Below are positions 50,993 to 62,911 of a stretch of 64,000 bases of DNA, one piece after another. The notes below the pieces were generated by a model. It saw only the letters and a list, made by a program, of their open reading frames with translations, did no database searches and was not told the origin of the DNA. This DNA comes from Zhengitettix transpicula (lineage: Eukaryota > Arthropoda > Insecta > Orthoptera > Tetrigidae): positions 83,866,032 to 83,930,031 of the forward strand of contig CM073591.1 of NCBI GenBank assembly GCA_037074705.1, given 5' to 3'. Both the position numbers and the translations under genes were made by a program. Positions within the stretch are counted from its first letter, which is position 1, and every line of letters starts with the position of its first letter.

Positions 50993-51148
50993 TGGCGCCG
51001 CGAATGGTGGACCACGCGTCGCCGTCAGAAGTGATCGTCCGTGAGGCCAGCAACGTGACCCTGTCGTGCAGGGCGCAGGGCCACCCAGAACCCAGAGTCA
51101 CCTGGCGCAGGGAGGATGGCGGACACATCCCTTACGCCGGCAGACTGG
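50993..51148 (+). CDS. DIP: DIP-family protein, first half of Ig2
   Basis: A 74-bp intron (50919-50992, GTGAGT...TTGGCAG) separates this exon from the previous one. It enters and leaves in phase 1. The product runs (V)APRMVDHASPSEVIVREASN, then VTLSCRAQGHPEPRVTWRRE and DGGHIPYAGRL. VREASNVTLSC holds the B-strand cysteine and a second N-glycosylation sequon, and VTWRREDG the C-strand tryptophan of an I-set Ig domain. After RREDG the spliced product has exactly 25 residues to VSR, the same number I recall for fly DIP-eta, so no exon appears to be missing before 62266. The donor is a strong G|GTGAGT and opens an 11.1-kb intron. Confidence 0.96.
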
Positions 51149-51412
51149 GTGAGTGACTCTACAGTTGTAGTTTTCGAGGAGCATGGTAAATGGGAAAAAA
51201 TGAATTTAGCTGGGCTTGTGCACACCTGCTGACACAATAGTGTGTACATGTGAATACGTCCGAGATTGCTTTAAACATTTTAAAAGTACGTAATATAGAA
51301 TTTTAGAAAAAACTAATGACAAATATATAGTTGATATGAAGAAGAAAGATCTTAATACTTTGAAAGATCTTTTATATTGGGTCCGTGAAATGAGAAATGT
51401 GGTATTGGGGCT

Positions 51413-51466
51413 GATATATATATATATATATATATATAAATATAAATATAAATATATATATATATG
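51413..51466. repeat. (AT)n microsatellite with TAAATA variants
   Basis: TA units broken by several TAAATA units. The overlapping minus-strand open frame is low complexity. Confidence 0.9.
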
Positions 51467-51489
51467 TACATACATATTATAATACCCCA

Positions 51490-52380
51490 CTTGTTGATAA
51501 TTATTTTTTTAATTTTATTTTGAAACTTGAAAATTAATTAATTTGCTCTCATTGAATACCCAAACTATAGATAATTATGATTATAGGAATTTAAATTAAA
51601 CAAGTTATTAAATTTTATAAACAAAACAATTTTATTAATCTAGAATTCAACTCAAGAAAATCTCTGTATATTTTTTTATATCCTTTTACCTCAACAATTA
51701 AATTACACTAATAATCCAGTTACATTTTATGAACAGAATCTGTACCCCAGGGTCTTTACTGGGTTGATAAGCAACGGAAAACTAAAATTTACAATTTAAA
51801 CAATGCAATTAAATAAAATGAAAACGAAATCTGACTCATTACCATTATTTAACAATTTACAGAATTTATTACTGAATGTCTACTTACAATTTTATTTAGG
51901 TTTTTTCAGGAATGCTCTTTAATCTACAATGCCTTTCTGTGCACAGACTTTTACACACGCTTCACAGACACGTTCACGTTATCCTTTTTTGATATTCCGA
52001 CTCCTGACTGCTTGCATGAACTAAAATGTTTATTTTATTTTTAGGCACGGCCACCATTCAATTTGAACGAATGTTTATTACCGCCTCCACGTCCTCCTCC
52101 TTTGCGGTCTACATTTCAACTCCTATGTCTTTATTGTTCAGATTCTGGCACCACACTCCCAACATCCTTCCCTCTTGCGCTCTGGCACCCGACTCCACGT
52201 CCATCTCCTTTGAGGTTTCCAGTCCAACTAACTTTTATCTGCTTCCCCCTCTCCAGAATATTCCCTTTTTCACAGTTTTTGATAGTATGACGACATTGGG
52301 TAAGTCTCTGAATGCCTAAAAGCTGTACTCGACAAGGTTTATACAATTGAGGCGGATCGTGTGAACATAAAAAAATTCAC
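51490..52380 (-). mobile_element. LTR-like sequence, minus orientation, boundaries uncertain
   Basis: The block CCAGGGTCTTTACTGGG at 51748-51764 matches the conserved block of the LTRs at 25128 and 57050. TACCCCACTTGTTGATAA just to the left (51482-51499) resembles the complement of the tRNA-Lys primer site. At 52085 and 52192 two copies of an approximately 107-bp unit begin with CTCCACGTCC and contain CTCCTTTG.GGT. The open frames across 52026-52346 derive from this repeated, pyrimidine-rich sequence and are not believed to be genes. Confidence 0.4.
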
Positions 52381-53068
52381 ATAATACTTCTGTACAGAAA
52401 TTAAAAGCATAAAAGTTAAAATAGTAAGTAGCGCGCGGATGTAGGTAAGTAATAGTTTTTAATGGACCAGTTTGCCTGCAAATCTACTTACGATTTTCCG
52501 AAAGTGTACTGAACCGCTTAGGATATTAGGAATTTTTAAAAATAATTAATTAATAAGTAATGTTTACATAATTAAATGTATAATTACCTAAATATAAATC
52601 GGAATGCTATACAGTAACTTATCAAAGAGCCAAAGAAACCAAAATTCTGGCACAGTAAAAATTCTGTCTAATGTTACAGAGTTACAGATCAGAGCCTGTC
52701 ATACTAAAATTTGTGAGTCATTTTTTAACACTCACCAACAAATTCACCCTGACAACACACATAAATGATGCTAAAGAATACCATAATATAGTATTACGAT
52801 ACTTCTATTCGTTTAGTGTAACAACATGTGTATACAGTCCGCTCGAATGTCCCTGATTACAATTGTATTTGACAGGTAAACGGTTCAAGATAGAAACTTA
52901 CAAAAATGTTTATATGAAAGAAAAACTTAAAAAGGTTTAGACTCCTGTCGGTAGATTGTGCAAATACAAGGTTTCGTCATTTAAGAAAGCGTAAACTGTT
53001 TGTGGTATGCAGGGTTTAAATCAATTATTAGAGTTCAAATGGAGTTTCGGCCTATTTTTAACCACGAT

Positions 53069-53215
53069 TCTCCAACTGTTAAAAGCATACAGAAATGGCA
53101 CGATACTCTTTTTAGCTACTGGAACTTTGTTAAAGAAGCAGGGTGGTGGTCGCAAAACATCCGACGAAATGGTTGAAAATGTTCGAGCCGCTTATGTTAA
53201 AGGATTTACAACAGT
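53069..53215 (+). pseudogene. N-terminal HTH remnant of a Tc1/mariner-type transposase
   Basis: The frame from 53069 reads SPTVKSIQKWHDTLFSYWNF. After a +1 shift near 53135 it continues KQGGGRKTSDEMVENVRAAY. This matches the pattern of the helix-turn-helix linker in transposases of the same family as the element at 22656 (...SI..WH..F...G...K..GRP..SD..VE.VR.A...). It covers only about 50 residues, with one frameshift. No terminal inverted repeat matching the 22656 element was found nearby. It lies inside the large Ig2 intron. Confidence 0.5.
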
Positions 53216-55865
53216 TAATGCCGAACTTTTTTTTATTGAAAATATTTGTAAATTTTCGAGTTTTATTTGTCATGGCGGAGCAATTAACTGTAACAGTCTC
53301 ATACGTATACATTTTCATGAATTATTGGCGTAACGGGAAATGCACGTTTCCCCCGGAAAATTTGTTCATCAATTAAAGAATGATAATGCGTAGTCAGCTA
53401 TTTATGATAAAATTGATTTAAGAAAAAATAGCGGGATTACTCAAAGAATGTTGATCTATGAAAACAGATGCATTAAAACAACGTTAGGTAAAATAAATAT
53501 AGGTAATTTACATTCAAGGAATTATTTAGTACTGTATGGCGATTTAATGTCTTGAAAATAGTAATAAGATCAAATCTATCTCCAGTGAATGTTAAGCACC
53601 TAATAGAACATTATGGTTTGATGACACACAGTCGAATTTAGTATAAGTTTCCTGGACTTGAAATAAATTAGCTCCAAAGTTGACCAAAATAAACTGTCTG
53701 GTAGTGAAGTGCTCAGTTCTTCATTAGAGTAATTAATTGTTTTAATGACATTAAATATTGTTTATCATAGATTGATTTTGATCTCATTGTGAATCATGCA
53801 ATTCAATCCCATTAGGTTTTAAAATCTTAATCAATCATAAAGTTTGCGGGGTTTCAAACTGTCAGTGCATGGTTAAATCTCTATTTTTAGAATTAGAGAA
53901 AGTAGCTGATAGGCTTAATGGAACAGTTCCCATCCTTCTGATTTGGGCAATAGACAATCAGAAAAGTGTTGGTTGAAATCTGAGGATGATTCCGGTAAGT
54001 CAGAATGTAGCTAGTTTTTTGCGTTAAATTTGTCAGTTGAAACATGAATATGACATGAATGTATTCTCATAACAAAAAATAATTAATACATACCATTTAA
54101 TTAAGTTGAATCAATAGTAATTTACTGAACACGCCCTACTCTACGAGCATCGGACGATCCCAAGCGAAATTTTTAATTAAAACTTTGCGGTAATTTATTA
54201 TATTGTTGTTTAAATAATCCGGATGCAATTATTCGAGTGATTTACTTGGTTTATAATTTCCTGTTCTTGACACATAAATACCGGATGGCGCAAATTATTC
54301 TTTGTAAAATAATGGGGTTGTATACAGCTTATATATAAATTCTGGGTTTAATGAATTGATATAGTGATTAATAATACGAATTAAATTTTTCATTGGTGAC
54401 CCCTTTAAGGAAAATATGAAGTCAGTTTGAGTACGTCATATTATTCCTCAGCCTAAACAGAACACTGTCAGATTCAAATTTGAGTAGACTGTAATTACAG
54501 CGGGAGTGCGTAACTGCAGTTTTCTGTGCTAGGAATAAGAACACTCAACCATGCATTTGAGAATTTTCAGGACATTTATTTCTACAGCTCTGTTATATAT
54601 ACTTGTTATTGAGAGGGTTAATTCTATGTTAGCCGATAAAGCAAATATAGTACTTAAGTCCGCTGATTTCGAGGAATAGGCAATTTCATTGCTTGTAAAA
54701 GTACTTGTTATTTAAATACTTCATTGGAAAAATTGTAAGAACTGATATTTAATGTATAGCTAACAGTTTCATAGAAGTAAAACCCGTGAAACATGTGTAC
54801 AGGAAGACGAGGAACTAAACTAACGAATTTAAACCTCAGGAGCACAAACAAATTATTTCAAGTGCTAAAAATACCCAAAATGTTTCAGCAAGAAAATTGA
54901 GAACACGTAGATTTTATGAACCAATTGGTGAGAATTGAAGAATAATGAATGGATACAGTGACATTGACTAAATTAAGACAACGACTCAATTAAAGTTTAT
55001 GAAAATTTGGGGTGATAATTACTAAAATTCAGGTTAATTTCAGACAACATAACATAACTAGTGTCGTAACATTTAATTTCTTATGTTCACTCTTTAAATT
55101 TGATTAATAAACACATCGTGTATAGATTGAAGAAAAATCCAATACCCTCCTGCAACTCGTTCCCAATCACCTCAGACCAAAGTTTTTCTCGTTCTCCCTT
55201 ATAACAAATTTTTCCAACTTCATCCAAATTTATAAAGAATATTATATTCATTTTTATATCTGTGAATATACTATCATCCTTGATATAACATCACGCGGAC
55301 GCACTATACACCTGTAGCAAACATTGTGAGTTTACAAATTCTCTTGCTGTAATTTTTTTCCTACATTGGACAAACAAATATATCTTTTAATACCTGTAAA
55401 AAAGAGCATATGTCCAATAACCGAACTTCCCATTTGTAAACAATCTGTAGCCTCCAAATACATAATAAATTCTAAAATTAATTTAATTGGCAAAATGCTA
55501 AGATTTTATATGTTGCCATCAGGTACTATTCCAGCACTATGACAGAAATACTTCACTTCAAATCTAACATCACTGAAATGAACGTACAAACTGATACTGT
55601 GAAACTCAAAATTGGATACGATCCCTTATTGTTACACTAAACCATATTAACGTTTCCGTTGACTTTACATTTAACTTCGATTTAGCATTGTATTTGCGTT
55701 AGTCACCAATTTTGTGCGGATCTGCGACACTTCCGTTTCTAGAATTGCATGACGAAAGCAATAAGTATTGCAGAAACGTAGTGTGATATTTTTTAACACT
55801 TATTTTCTCTGTTATTTGGCTTATAATATGTAATTAGTATACTTTTAACACCAACGTTTCTTAAA

Positions 55866-55945
55866 TGAAAAATTTACGTCTGATTGAAAATAATGAATAA
55901 GAAAGATAGCCAATATAGACAAAAAAGTTACATTACCACTTTTTT
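55866..55945. repeat. Fold-back family B, left-arm fragment
   Basis: TTACGTCTGATTGAAAATAA and GAAAGATAGCCAATATAGAC match the outermost part of the family B arm. A still shorter piece lies at 24983-25010, and a diverged central part at about 31655-31760. Confidence 0.6.
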
Positions 55946-56910
55946 TCTGTATTTTGTAGTGTTAATATAACTTATATAATATTACTTTATGTTATTATAA
56001 TTTTATATTACATACAGTTTAACCGTAAATCAAAAATATGTATTTTAATACTATTTAGTGTCTAACGTTAGCTTTATGCACAATTGTTACATCTGAGGAA
56101 GACACAATAAATAGCCTGCTAATGACCAGTTTGGTCCTGGTTTAATTAATGCCTGACGGCCTTACCGCAAAGAGTCGTATTAGTGGTTCACGTAAGAGGT
56201 TTCTGCTCGTATAGTACAAGCTTGCAAGGATTTATATCATTACGTATTAAACGTCACACCTTTAAGGCATCTCAGCCTCGGGACTACAAAGTGGAAAGTG
56301 TGTTTGAAAGAGCAGTAGATGAACAACAGAACAGTGACGTAGGTACAAAGATTTTATATACAAATTTCTTCATCGCGGTAAGAGCGCAAAAAGGAGTGCT
56401 ATATATGTAAGACAATAATACAATAAATTAACAACCCGTATAGCAGAAAAAGCAGAAATTAATTTGGAACAATATGCGATATTCATCTGTATAATTTACT
56501 ACAACCAAGGATCCATTTAAGATTATCAACATACATGATACATTATGACGAACACAATAATAAACAGAAAATAAAACTGTTTCGTCAGTTCCTATATACC
56601 TTTATTTGTTTACATATATACGGCAACTCCAAATAAAAATAATTTATTTAAAAATTTTAATTTAATATAATCTTTAATTCTTCATAATGTGTGACGGCAC
56701 ATCACCTCAACACACGTTGTACTTCCAAATTGACGTATCTGGCACACAAATAAAATACGAATCTCCACGCTTGTACTACAGTAAGCGTCTTGTCTGTGTG
56801 CGGCCCAGTTTAGTGCCCTTATTCGCAGATGTGCAGCCAATCAGGTGCAGTAAGCACCTAGAGCAGGCCTATCAAACGTTGCACACGTCGTCTCGTTTCT
56901 TAGCGCCCTC

Positions 56911-56931
56911 CACACACACACACACACACAC

Positions 56932-56971
<40 letters not shown>
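56911..56971. repeat. (CA)n-(TA)n compound microsatellite
   Basis: About twelve CA units, then CATA units and about 14 TA units, within the hAT element. Confidence 0.95.
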
Positions 56972-56974
<3 letters not shown>

Positions 56975-57049
56975 TTCTAATTAAAGATTGTAATAGTGCT
57001 TCTAGCAGTAATAGGAAACAAACAATGCCACCACGATGTGGATAATTAA

Positions 57050-57920
57050 TGTGATAAATTAATGATTTATAAACGAATTAAAAAACAATTAACTTTTAAA
57101 TTTAAAACTTTTAGTACTAATTTATATTTAGTTTGGATTCTGTACATAAACTTTTACATAAATGCCACAGCTTTAGTAAAATTCTTAATTCTTCATGGCC
57201 GTTTATCGGGTCTTTAACAGTTACAGAAATCCGCAATTATAACCGAATCAAACGAAAACAAAATGTTACAAAATACTGAATTAAATTTACAAGAGTAATT
57301 TTAACGTAAAAAAATCTGAAGAAATAGGACGTTATCGAATATTTATAATAGGTTTACAATGGAAAAACTGTACACACTAATCACCGAAGCTGCTCCATGA
57401 AACACTACTTATACACTTCACTGGTAATTTAAAAGGATTTTATTTAACAGGCCATGGTATTTCACTGTCCACAACCTAAATCAGTAAAATAAACACATTA
57501 CCACAGACAATGAAGTCCTATAAAATTTTGATCAGTTTTCTTTGACGCTGAGTTATATCTCTCTCATCACCTTATAAACACTTTTCGAACCCTTATTCCA
57601 CCACTTTAGTTTTACTTTGCAAAACTTTCGGCCAACTGACCACCGGACACGTCTCCAACATTCGTTCTCGAACTTTTTCATCCTAAATCTACCAGACGAA
57701 TGTACTTTACTGTCCTAGATATTAATGAAAACTAACGATTGTACTTTACTGTCCTGGATATTCTCCACTTGACTGTTTCCTTTAATACGCTGGCTGAACA
57801 CAACCACTACAGCTGGCTTCCGTTATGGACTGACTTGTTCTCTCGTCCAAGCTTTCAACCTCAAAATATGCCGAAAATACAAATATTAAATAAATTATAG
57901 AAATTGCTTTCATTACACAT
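57050..57920 (-). mobile_element. Solo LTR-like sequence, minus orientation
   Basis: The sequence starts TGTGATAA and ends TTACACA, a TG...CA frame. Just outside its left end, 57025-57044 resembles the complement of a tRNA-Lys primer-binding site (GCCACCACG.TGTGGA), placing the 5' LTR on the minus strand. Around 57198-57225 it carries a GGCCGTTTATCGGGTCTTTAAC block shared, slightly altered, with the LTR at 25128-26207. No coding sequence is present. Confidence 0.5.
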
Positions 57921-58666
57921 TCTTAGTCGCCACAATATAATTTGCCTATTTTACAATTTAAAAATTTTAACTATTAAATTTTTTTTCGGCATTTCCATGA
58001 AGGAATTATCTTCCTTTATTTGCACGGTACCGATGTAGTTGTTGTAGCAGTAGCAGTTTCAGAAGCAGCAAAAGTAGTAGTAAAAGTAGTATGAGGTATT
58101 GCGCCCGTTTCTTAATGCCCTGGTGCACCCCAACTAGTGAAAAGGTTGGATAGCGCTGGCCTAGAGCTTAGGCTCGTTAGATCGTTATTGTGAGTGTGTT
58201 TATTCCGTATGAATCGTGGCAACGTCGGAAAGGAAAGTGAAGCACCCTCCTTCAATCTGGCTACGCGCCGTCTTTGCTGACGCGTGCTGTAGTAAACTTA
58301 TCGTCTATAATTTATTTATACATCTGTTATTACCTCCCCACCAAAATCCGCTCCACTCAACATTTTCACAACCCTTCTCAAATCTGAAAACCAACACAGT
58401 TAATTTATATTAATTCTTAGTGGGCATGATTTAAAACACGTTGGTGTAAAACTTATCTGCTTCCGCTACTTGTATACGTTGTCATTTACAGATTATAAAA
58501 ATGAACATCTCTTCGAAATTGTGTATGTATATCCTAAGATTTATGGCTTTGTTGAATGTATCATTCCACTTGCAAACAACTAATACGAATGAACTTTTCA
58601 TAATTCAAATGAATGTTACAGTGTAAATAACAACGTTCAAAACAACTGTGAAGAAATTGCATTTAC

Positions 58667-59028
58667 AAAAAAAAATGTTTTGCAAGAGTCGCATAAATTT
58701 TACTACGAGGCAAGACAGAAACCGTGCAGTGGTAAATATCTATTAACGGTTGGTAGTTGTAATGAGCACAGGAATTCAGTGTCGATTAAAAAGTTAGCGG
58801 TTCTTATTTTAATCTTTCCGAACTATCAGCATTGATAATTTTCTACTTTTTGCGGGTCGTGTCCAAAAAATTGAATGGCTAAAATCAGTATTTTTGTACC
58901 ACTTCATAGTTAAAACCAAACATAAAATTTGATTTGAACTACTAATCATTAATAGTTATTTATAACTGAATGTTACCGGCATTGCCTCATCGTCCATTTT
59001 ATGCGACTCTTGTAAAACATTTTTTTTT
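58667..59028. mobile_element. MITE with 31-bp terminal inverted repeats
   Basis: Left end 58667-58697 (nine A, then TGTTTTGCAAGAGTCGCATA) and right end 58998-59028 (TTTATGCGACTCTTGTAAAACA, then nine T) are inverted copies with about one mismatch. Flanks are GCATTTAC on the left and GCTATTTAC on the right, possibly an altered 8-bp target duplication. The 300-bp interior has no coding potential. Confidence 0.75.
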
Positions 59029-60072
59029 GCTATTTACAGTTATTTTAAATGTTGTTTCTTTTTATTTGAAATAGATCAATCATAATGCACTTGCTCAAAT
59101 ATTCCCGGAGAACAACTACGGTTTCTACAACTCTATAATATAACCTTCCCAAAAATAATTTTGCATTAAGACAAACATCATTTGTTAAATAAGGTCGCGT
59201 TAAAATGAAAATGAAAGAGAAGACTTTGTTACATTTGACCTATAGTCGGAACCTGCAGTGTCCGAATATCATATAATCGGCCGATAGACCTACTTCCCAA
59301 ATAATTACTTGCCACATCTTTCTAACGTTAGTAATAGGATGATTTAGAGAGTGATAAATGACTTTTTGTGTCGTGCCAGAGAATAGCTCACGACTTACGA
59401 TGGCACCAGCGCATTTCTGTGCTCGGTAATACCACTCGAGAACCCAGATATCACAAAAACGTGCTTGTATTATTAACAACTAGCCTGTGGATATAATTAG
59501 TTAAAACTATGAATAAATTCAAGCAGCGTTACACACAATGGAAATATTTCAGCTGACGATTACTTTGCGTCTGTAATTACAATATGTTGGAATACTGACT
59601 GCTGTGGTCCCCAAATATCAAAATTAATTCTAGAAATTAGCTGCTATGCAAGTTTTAATAAATGAATTATGTAATATTATATATGAGGAAATGACAAGCT
59701 TCAAGAGCTAATGTCCATAGATTCGAAGCATTGGTTCACAAACTATTCCGACTCGCTCTGTCCTTTCCATTATTATCATATGCAGGAGGCGCTTATGTGA
59801 CAACAATGAGTGTACAAGTCGGATAACCTTGGATTCATTTTTGGGTTCACGAGTACTTCAGGTAGAGGCAAAATAGTTGAGATTTTTTATAGCAACAAAC
59901 TATATATTTAGAAATGACTTGTCATATTATCATACTTATCACAGTTCTTTATGAACACACAAGGAAAGAAGGAATAACATACTCATAAAATATAAAACCA
60001 TTAGCAGATTTTTTAGTAGCATTCAAATTTTTTTACAATTATATTTTTTACTCTTGATAGATATATAGATTA

Positions 60073-61450
60073 ATTGAATTGAATTGGGCAGGGCCCGGTG
60101 GCAATATAAGAAAAAAATACACAAAATTATTTAACACAAACATAAACACAAAATAAATCAAGAAAAGAGGATAAAAATAGTTTTAAATATTCTTTGCTCT
60201 TCTCACTTCACTGCACTGCTTGATATATTTAGCTAAATCTCAAAAAACCATACCCTTATTAAGTATTATTTTACCCCCATTTCTCCTGGCCCTGTCATAT
60301 GAGATTAAACTCTTGACTTGTGCCATACTTGGTGGGCTCTGTTGCAGACAGGCTGTTCCAATTCCGAATAACCATATTTAGAAATGACAGTTTCCCTATA
60401 TCAGTTCGCTGATTCCTCTCCCTAATCTTTCCCGAATGATCCCCTTTAGATATGTAAGTGGGAGTTAAAAGCAAACTGTTTAAGTTTCTCCTGGCCGGTT
60501 CGTTTTTATATACGCTGAATAATGTACAAAGTCTAGCCCGTTTCCTTCTATTTCCCAAAGACTAAATTATTTTACGTTAGTTTACCAGATAATTTCAATG
60601 CATATTTTTGAATGTTATACAGTGCCCGAGTGCGCTCAATCCTATACGAATACCATACTCAAGGATTGGTCGCACTGAAGTTCTGTAAGCAACGACCTTA
60701 GTGTTCCTAGAGCTTTTCTTTAAAGTTCTGCTTACGAAGTTTTAGTGCTCTCCATCCCTTATTGGTAACCCCATGATAAATCTTTTTTCTAAACGTTACA
60801 ACCAAATACTTGCAGCTATTGCATATTTCTATTAATTCGTCCCCTAATTTGTAAATTGCACCTTCAGCATTATTCCATTTAGTAAAGCTAATAGTTTTGT
60901 TTGCATTTACTTTCATTTTATTATGCAACAACCAGTTGTAGATATTGTTTAAATCCGATTGAAGGGCAACAATGTAGTCTGGTTATTTAATTTCCCTATA
61001 AATAATTCAGTCGTCCGCGAAGAATTTTATATTAGACCCGATATAGACTGTAAAATCGTTAATATATGCTAAAAACATTATAGGCCCTGTAATTCTTCCC
61101 TGAGGCACGCCCGATGTTATTTCTACAGGATCGGATAATTCAGAATTTACTCTAACTTTGAGTTTACGTTCCTTCAAAAATTCCCGCAGCCAGTTAAGGA
61201 TGCGTGTATAAAACCCCGTAGCATTTAATTTGTGAATTAGGAGCTGATGTGGCACTACGTCGATGGCTTTTGAAAAATATATTATTATCGCAATGTTTTC
61301 TGCCCCCTTCGTCAATTTTGTCGCAAAATTCTTGACATACTGTGTCACTGACTTATTTTCAAGAGTATTTAGGACGAAATCCATGTTGACCATTAAATAT
61401 AAACCCCTTATCATCCCAGAGCTTTCTTATGTAATCTGATATTATACGTT
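60073..61450 (-). pseudogene. Degenerate non-LTR retrotransposon (CR1/jockey-like LINE), 3' fragment
   Basis: Three open segments on the minus strand read consecutively as the end of a LINE reverse transcriptase. The segment at 61414-61007 contains a motif-A-like FSKAIDVVPHQLLIHKL, then ITSGVPQGRITGPIMFLAYI and the catalytic FFADD. The segment at 60931-60707 holds MKVNANKT...CKYLVVTF, and the one at 60558-60295 holds RRKRARLCTLF...RQR(N)QRTDIGKLSFLN-like C-terminal sequence. Motif A reads IIYFSKAID, with Tyr where the first catalytic Asp is expected, and frames are broken, so it is dead. The 3' end at about 60073-60090 carries a short GAATT-type repeat followed by GGGCAGGGCCC, typical of LINE tails. 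The 5' part is missing. It lies in a DIP intron, opposite in orientation to the gene. Confidence 0.85.
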
Positions 61451-62265
61451 CTAGAACTTAACATGTGAACAAAATATCCGTTCAAATTAATATCTATTGC
61501 GACCATTCGGCACAACTTTTTTATTTACTTTAGGTCGCTTCAACTATATTGAAACTTTATTAGCCATTAAGAAATTTTGATACAATGTTACATGTACGTA
61601 ATCTACATACAATACGTTTTATATTATTTTAAACACTTTAATTTGGGTTGAATATTTTATGGTTAAATATCTGTGACCATTCGGCACAATTCTCCTATTG
61701 ATATAAATGTTGTCGAAACATTTAAAAAAATATATTTTTTAAGTTTCCAAAGACACCGTGTTAAATGTAGGCGTGGCCATGCAAAACGTTAAATACAACA
61801 GTGCACCAGTAACTGTTATTTTTTAAATGTTCCGCCGACCATAATTACTGCGATCTGGTATGGAAGCTCTCACAATTCGTACTCTTCCTTATCAAGCGCA
61901 ATCTTAAGTGCATAAAATCCTTACGATATTTAAGCACCAAAAAATTGCAGTGCTCATATGGCCTTGTGCACTAATAGTATTATGGATTATAGAGGGATCT
62001 AAGTTATTTAATTACGCTTCAAACGTTATCATCGGGTTTCCTATGAGACGGTTGATACTAAATCTTGAACGTTTCCTATAAAGGAATAAAATCCCAAAAT
62101 TTTCCTTAAATCATTTTATTGAATTATACAAAATGTTAATTAAAAATACCTGATTGTTATAAAACAGACACAAAAATTATGTATTATTAAAATTCTTGGA
62201 GCTGTATATGAATCAGAGATTTACCACAGGCTGATATAGAAGAGCTGTGTTGTTTTATTATGCAG

Positions 62266-62394
62266 TGTACGAGGTGCCAGGGGAGGAACTGCGCCTGCCT
62301 CGGGTGAGCCGCCTCCACACGGGGGCGTACTTGTGTGTCGCCAGCAACGGCGTGCCCCCTAGCGTCAGCCGCCGCGTGCAGCTGCGAGTGCAGT
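62266..62394 (+). CDS. DIP: DIP-family protein, second half of Ig2
   Basis: The acceptor is TTATGCAG and the donor T|GTGAGT; entry and exit are both phase 1. The exon encodes (V)YEVPGEELRLPRVSRLHTG, AYLCVASNGVPPSVSRRVQL and RVQ. RVSRLHTGAYLCVASNGVPPSVS is one of the most conserved stretches of the DIP and lachesin-like proteins and carries the F-strand Y-x-C cysteine closing Ig2. The exon is GC-rich compared with the intron on its left, which contains hAT, LTR and LINE remains. A 72-bp intron (62395-62466) follows. Confidence 0.96.
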
Positions 62395-62466
62395 GTGAGT
62401 ACCTAAACATGTCTCCAACAGTACCAACACTCAGTCGAATGTGTACACGTGCTTCTGTTATTGCAG

Positions 62467-62604
62467 TTCCGCCGATGCTGAGCATTCCCAGCCAGCTGGA
62501 AGCCGCGTACCTGGGGCAGGATGTCTCTCTTGAATGCCACTCAGAAGCTTACCCGGCCTCTGTCAACTATTGGGCGACGGAAAGAGGAGACATGATCATA
62601 TCAG
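62467..62604 (+). CDS. DIP: DIP-family protein, first half of Ig3 (gene continues beyond window)
   Basis: The acceptor is GTTATTGCAG. The exon enters in phase 1, completing F from T+TT, and reads FPPMLSIPSQLEAAYLGQD, VSLECHSEAYPASVNYWATE and RGDMIIS. FPPML, LGQDV.LECH.EAYP.S.NYW and ERGDMIIS match the start of the third Ig domain in DIPs; LECH has the B-strand Cys and NYW the core Trp. The proposed exit is phase 1 at G|GTCAAT, a weak donor. Reading through it meets TAA after only two more codons (G-Q-stop), so splicing is needed for a full protein. The rest of Ig3 and the C-terminus, usually a GPI signal or hydrophobic tail in this family, are not present before base 64000. Confidence 0.93.
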
Positions 62605-62911
62605 GTCAATAATTATCGTTTCAAATAAATCTATACCTTTGCTCATCCATAGCCAATTTGGGTTGTATACGAGAAGTAGCAACTATAAAAAAGATCCAAA
62701 TCAGTCGTATTCGCAACGTCATTACTTACCTTCAGCAAATTATGCGATATAGGAACTCCTTAGCTTGTTGTAATAGTCTCCTGAAACATTGGAAACACTA
62801 ATGAATAGATAGAAATGTAAATATTTAAATTAATTGAGTGATTAAATCAATAAGGACATGCTCAAATTTAAATTTCAAGCCACTACACATATAGAAAGCA
62901 GAATATATATA

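Larger units (their letters stand above)
56864..58158. mobile_element. hAT-type non-autonomous element with nested LTR
   Basis: The left end CAGGCCTATCAAACGTTGC (from 56864) and the reverse complement of the right end, CAGCGCTATCCAACCTTTTC (ending 58158), form imperfect terminal inverted repeats of hAT type. They are flanked by an 8-bp direct repeat, ACCTAGAG at 56856-56863 and GCCTAGAG at 58159-58166 (7 of 8 identical), the usual hAT target duplication length. Inside are a (CA)n(TA)n tract, an LTR-like sequence (57050-57920) and an imperfect GTA/AGC triplet-rich stretch (58035-58100). Without the LTR the element would be about 425 bp. No transposase is visible. Confidence 0.65.
51149..62265 (+). 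other. Large DIP intron splitting Ig2 (11.1 kb), filled with transposons
   Basis: The intron runs from the strong donor after GRL-G to the acceptor before YEVPGEE. It has accumulated an (AT)n tract, LTR-like sequence, a Tc1/mariner HTH remnant, a hAT element with a nested LTR, a MITE and a 3'-end LINE fragment, listed separately. Unassigned parts (52381-53068, 53216-55869, 55941-56855, 59029-60072, 61451-62265) show only AT-rich sequence. Confidence 0.85.

Noticed and set aside
52026..52346. Pro/Ser-rich open frames
   Set aside because: They come from the pyrimidine-rich repeated units in the LTR-like sequence; two frames of the same strand are open together, as expected of low complexity.
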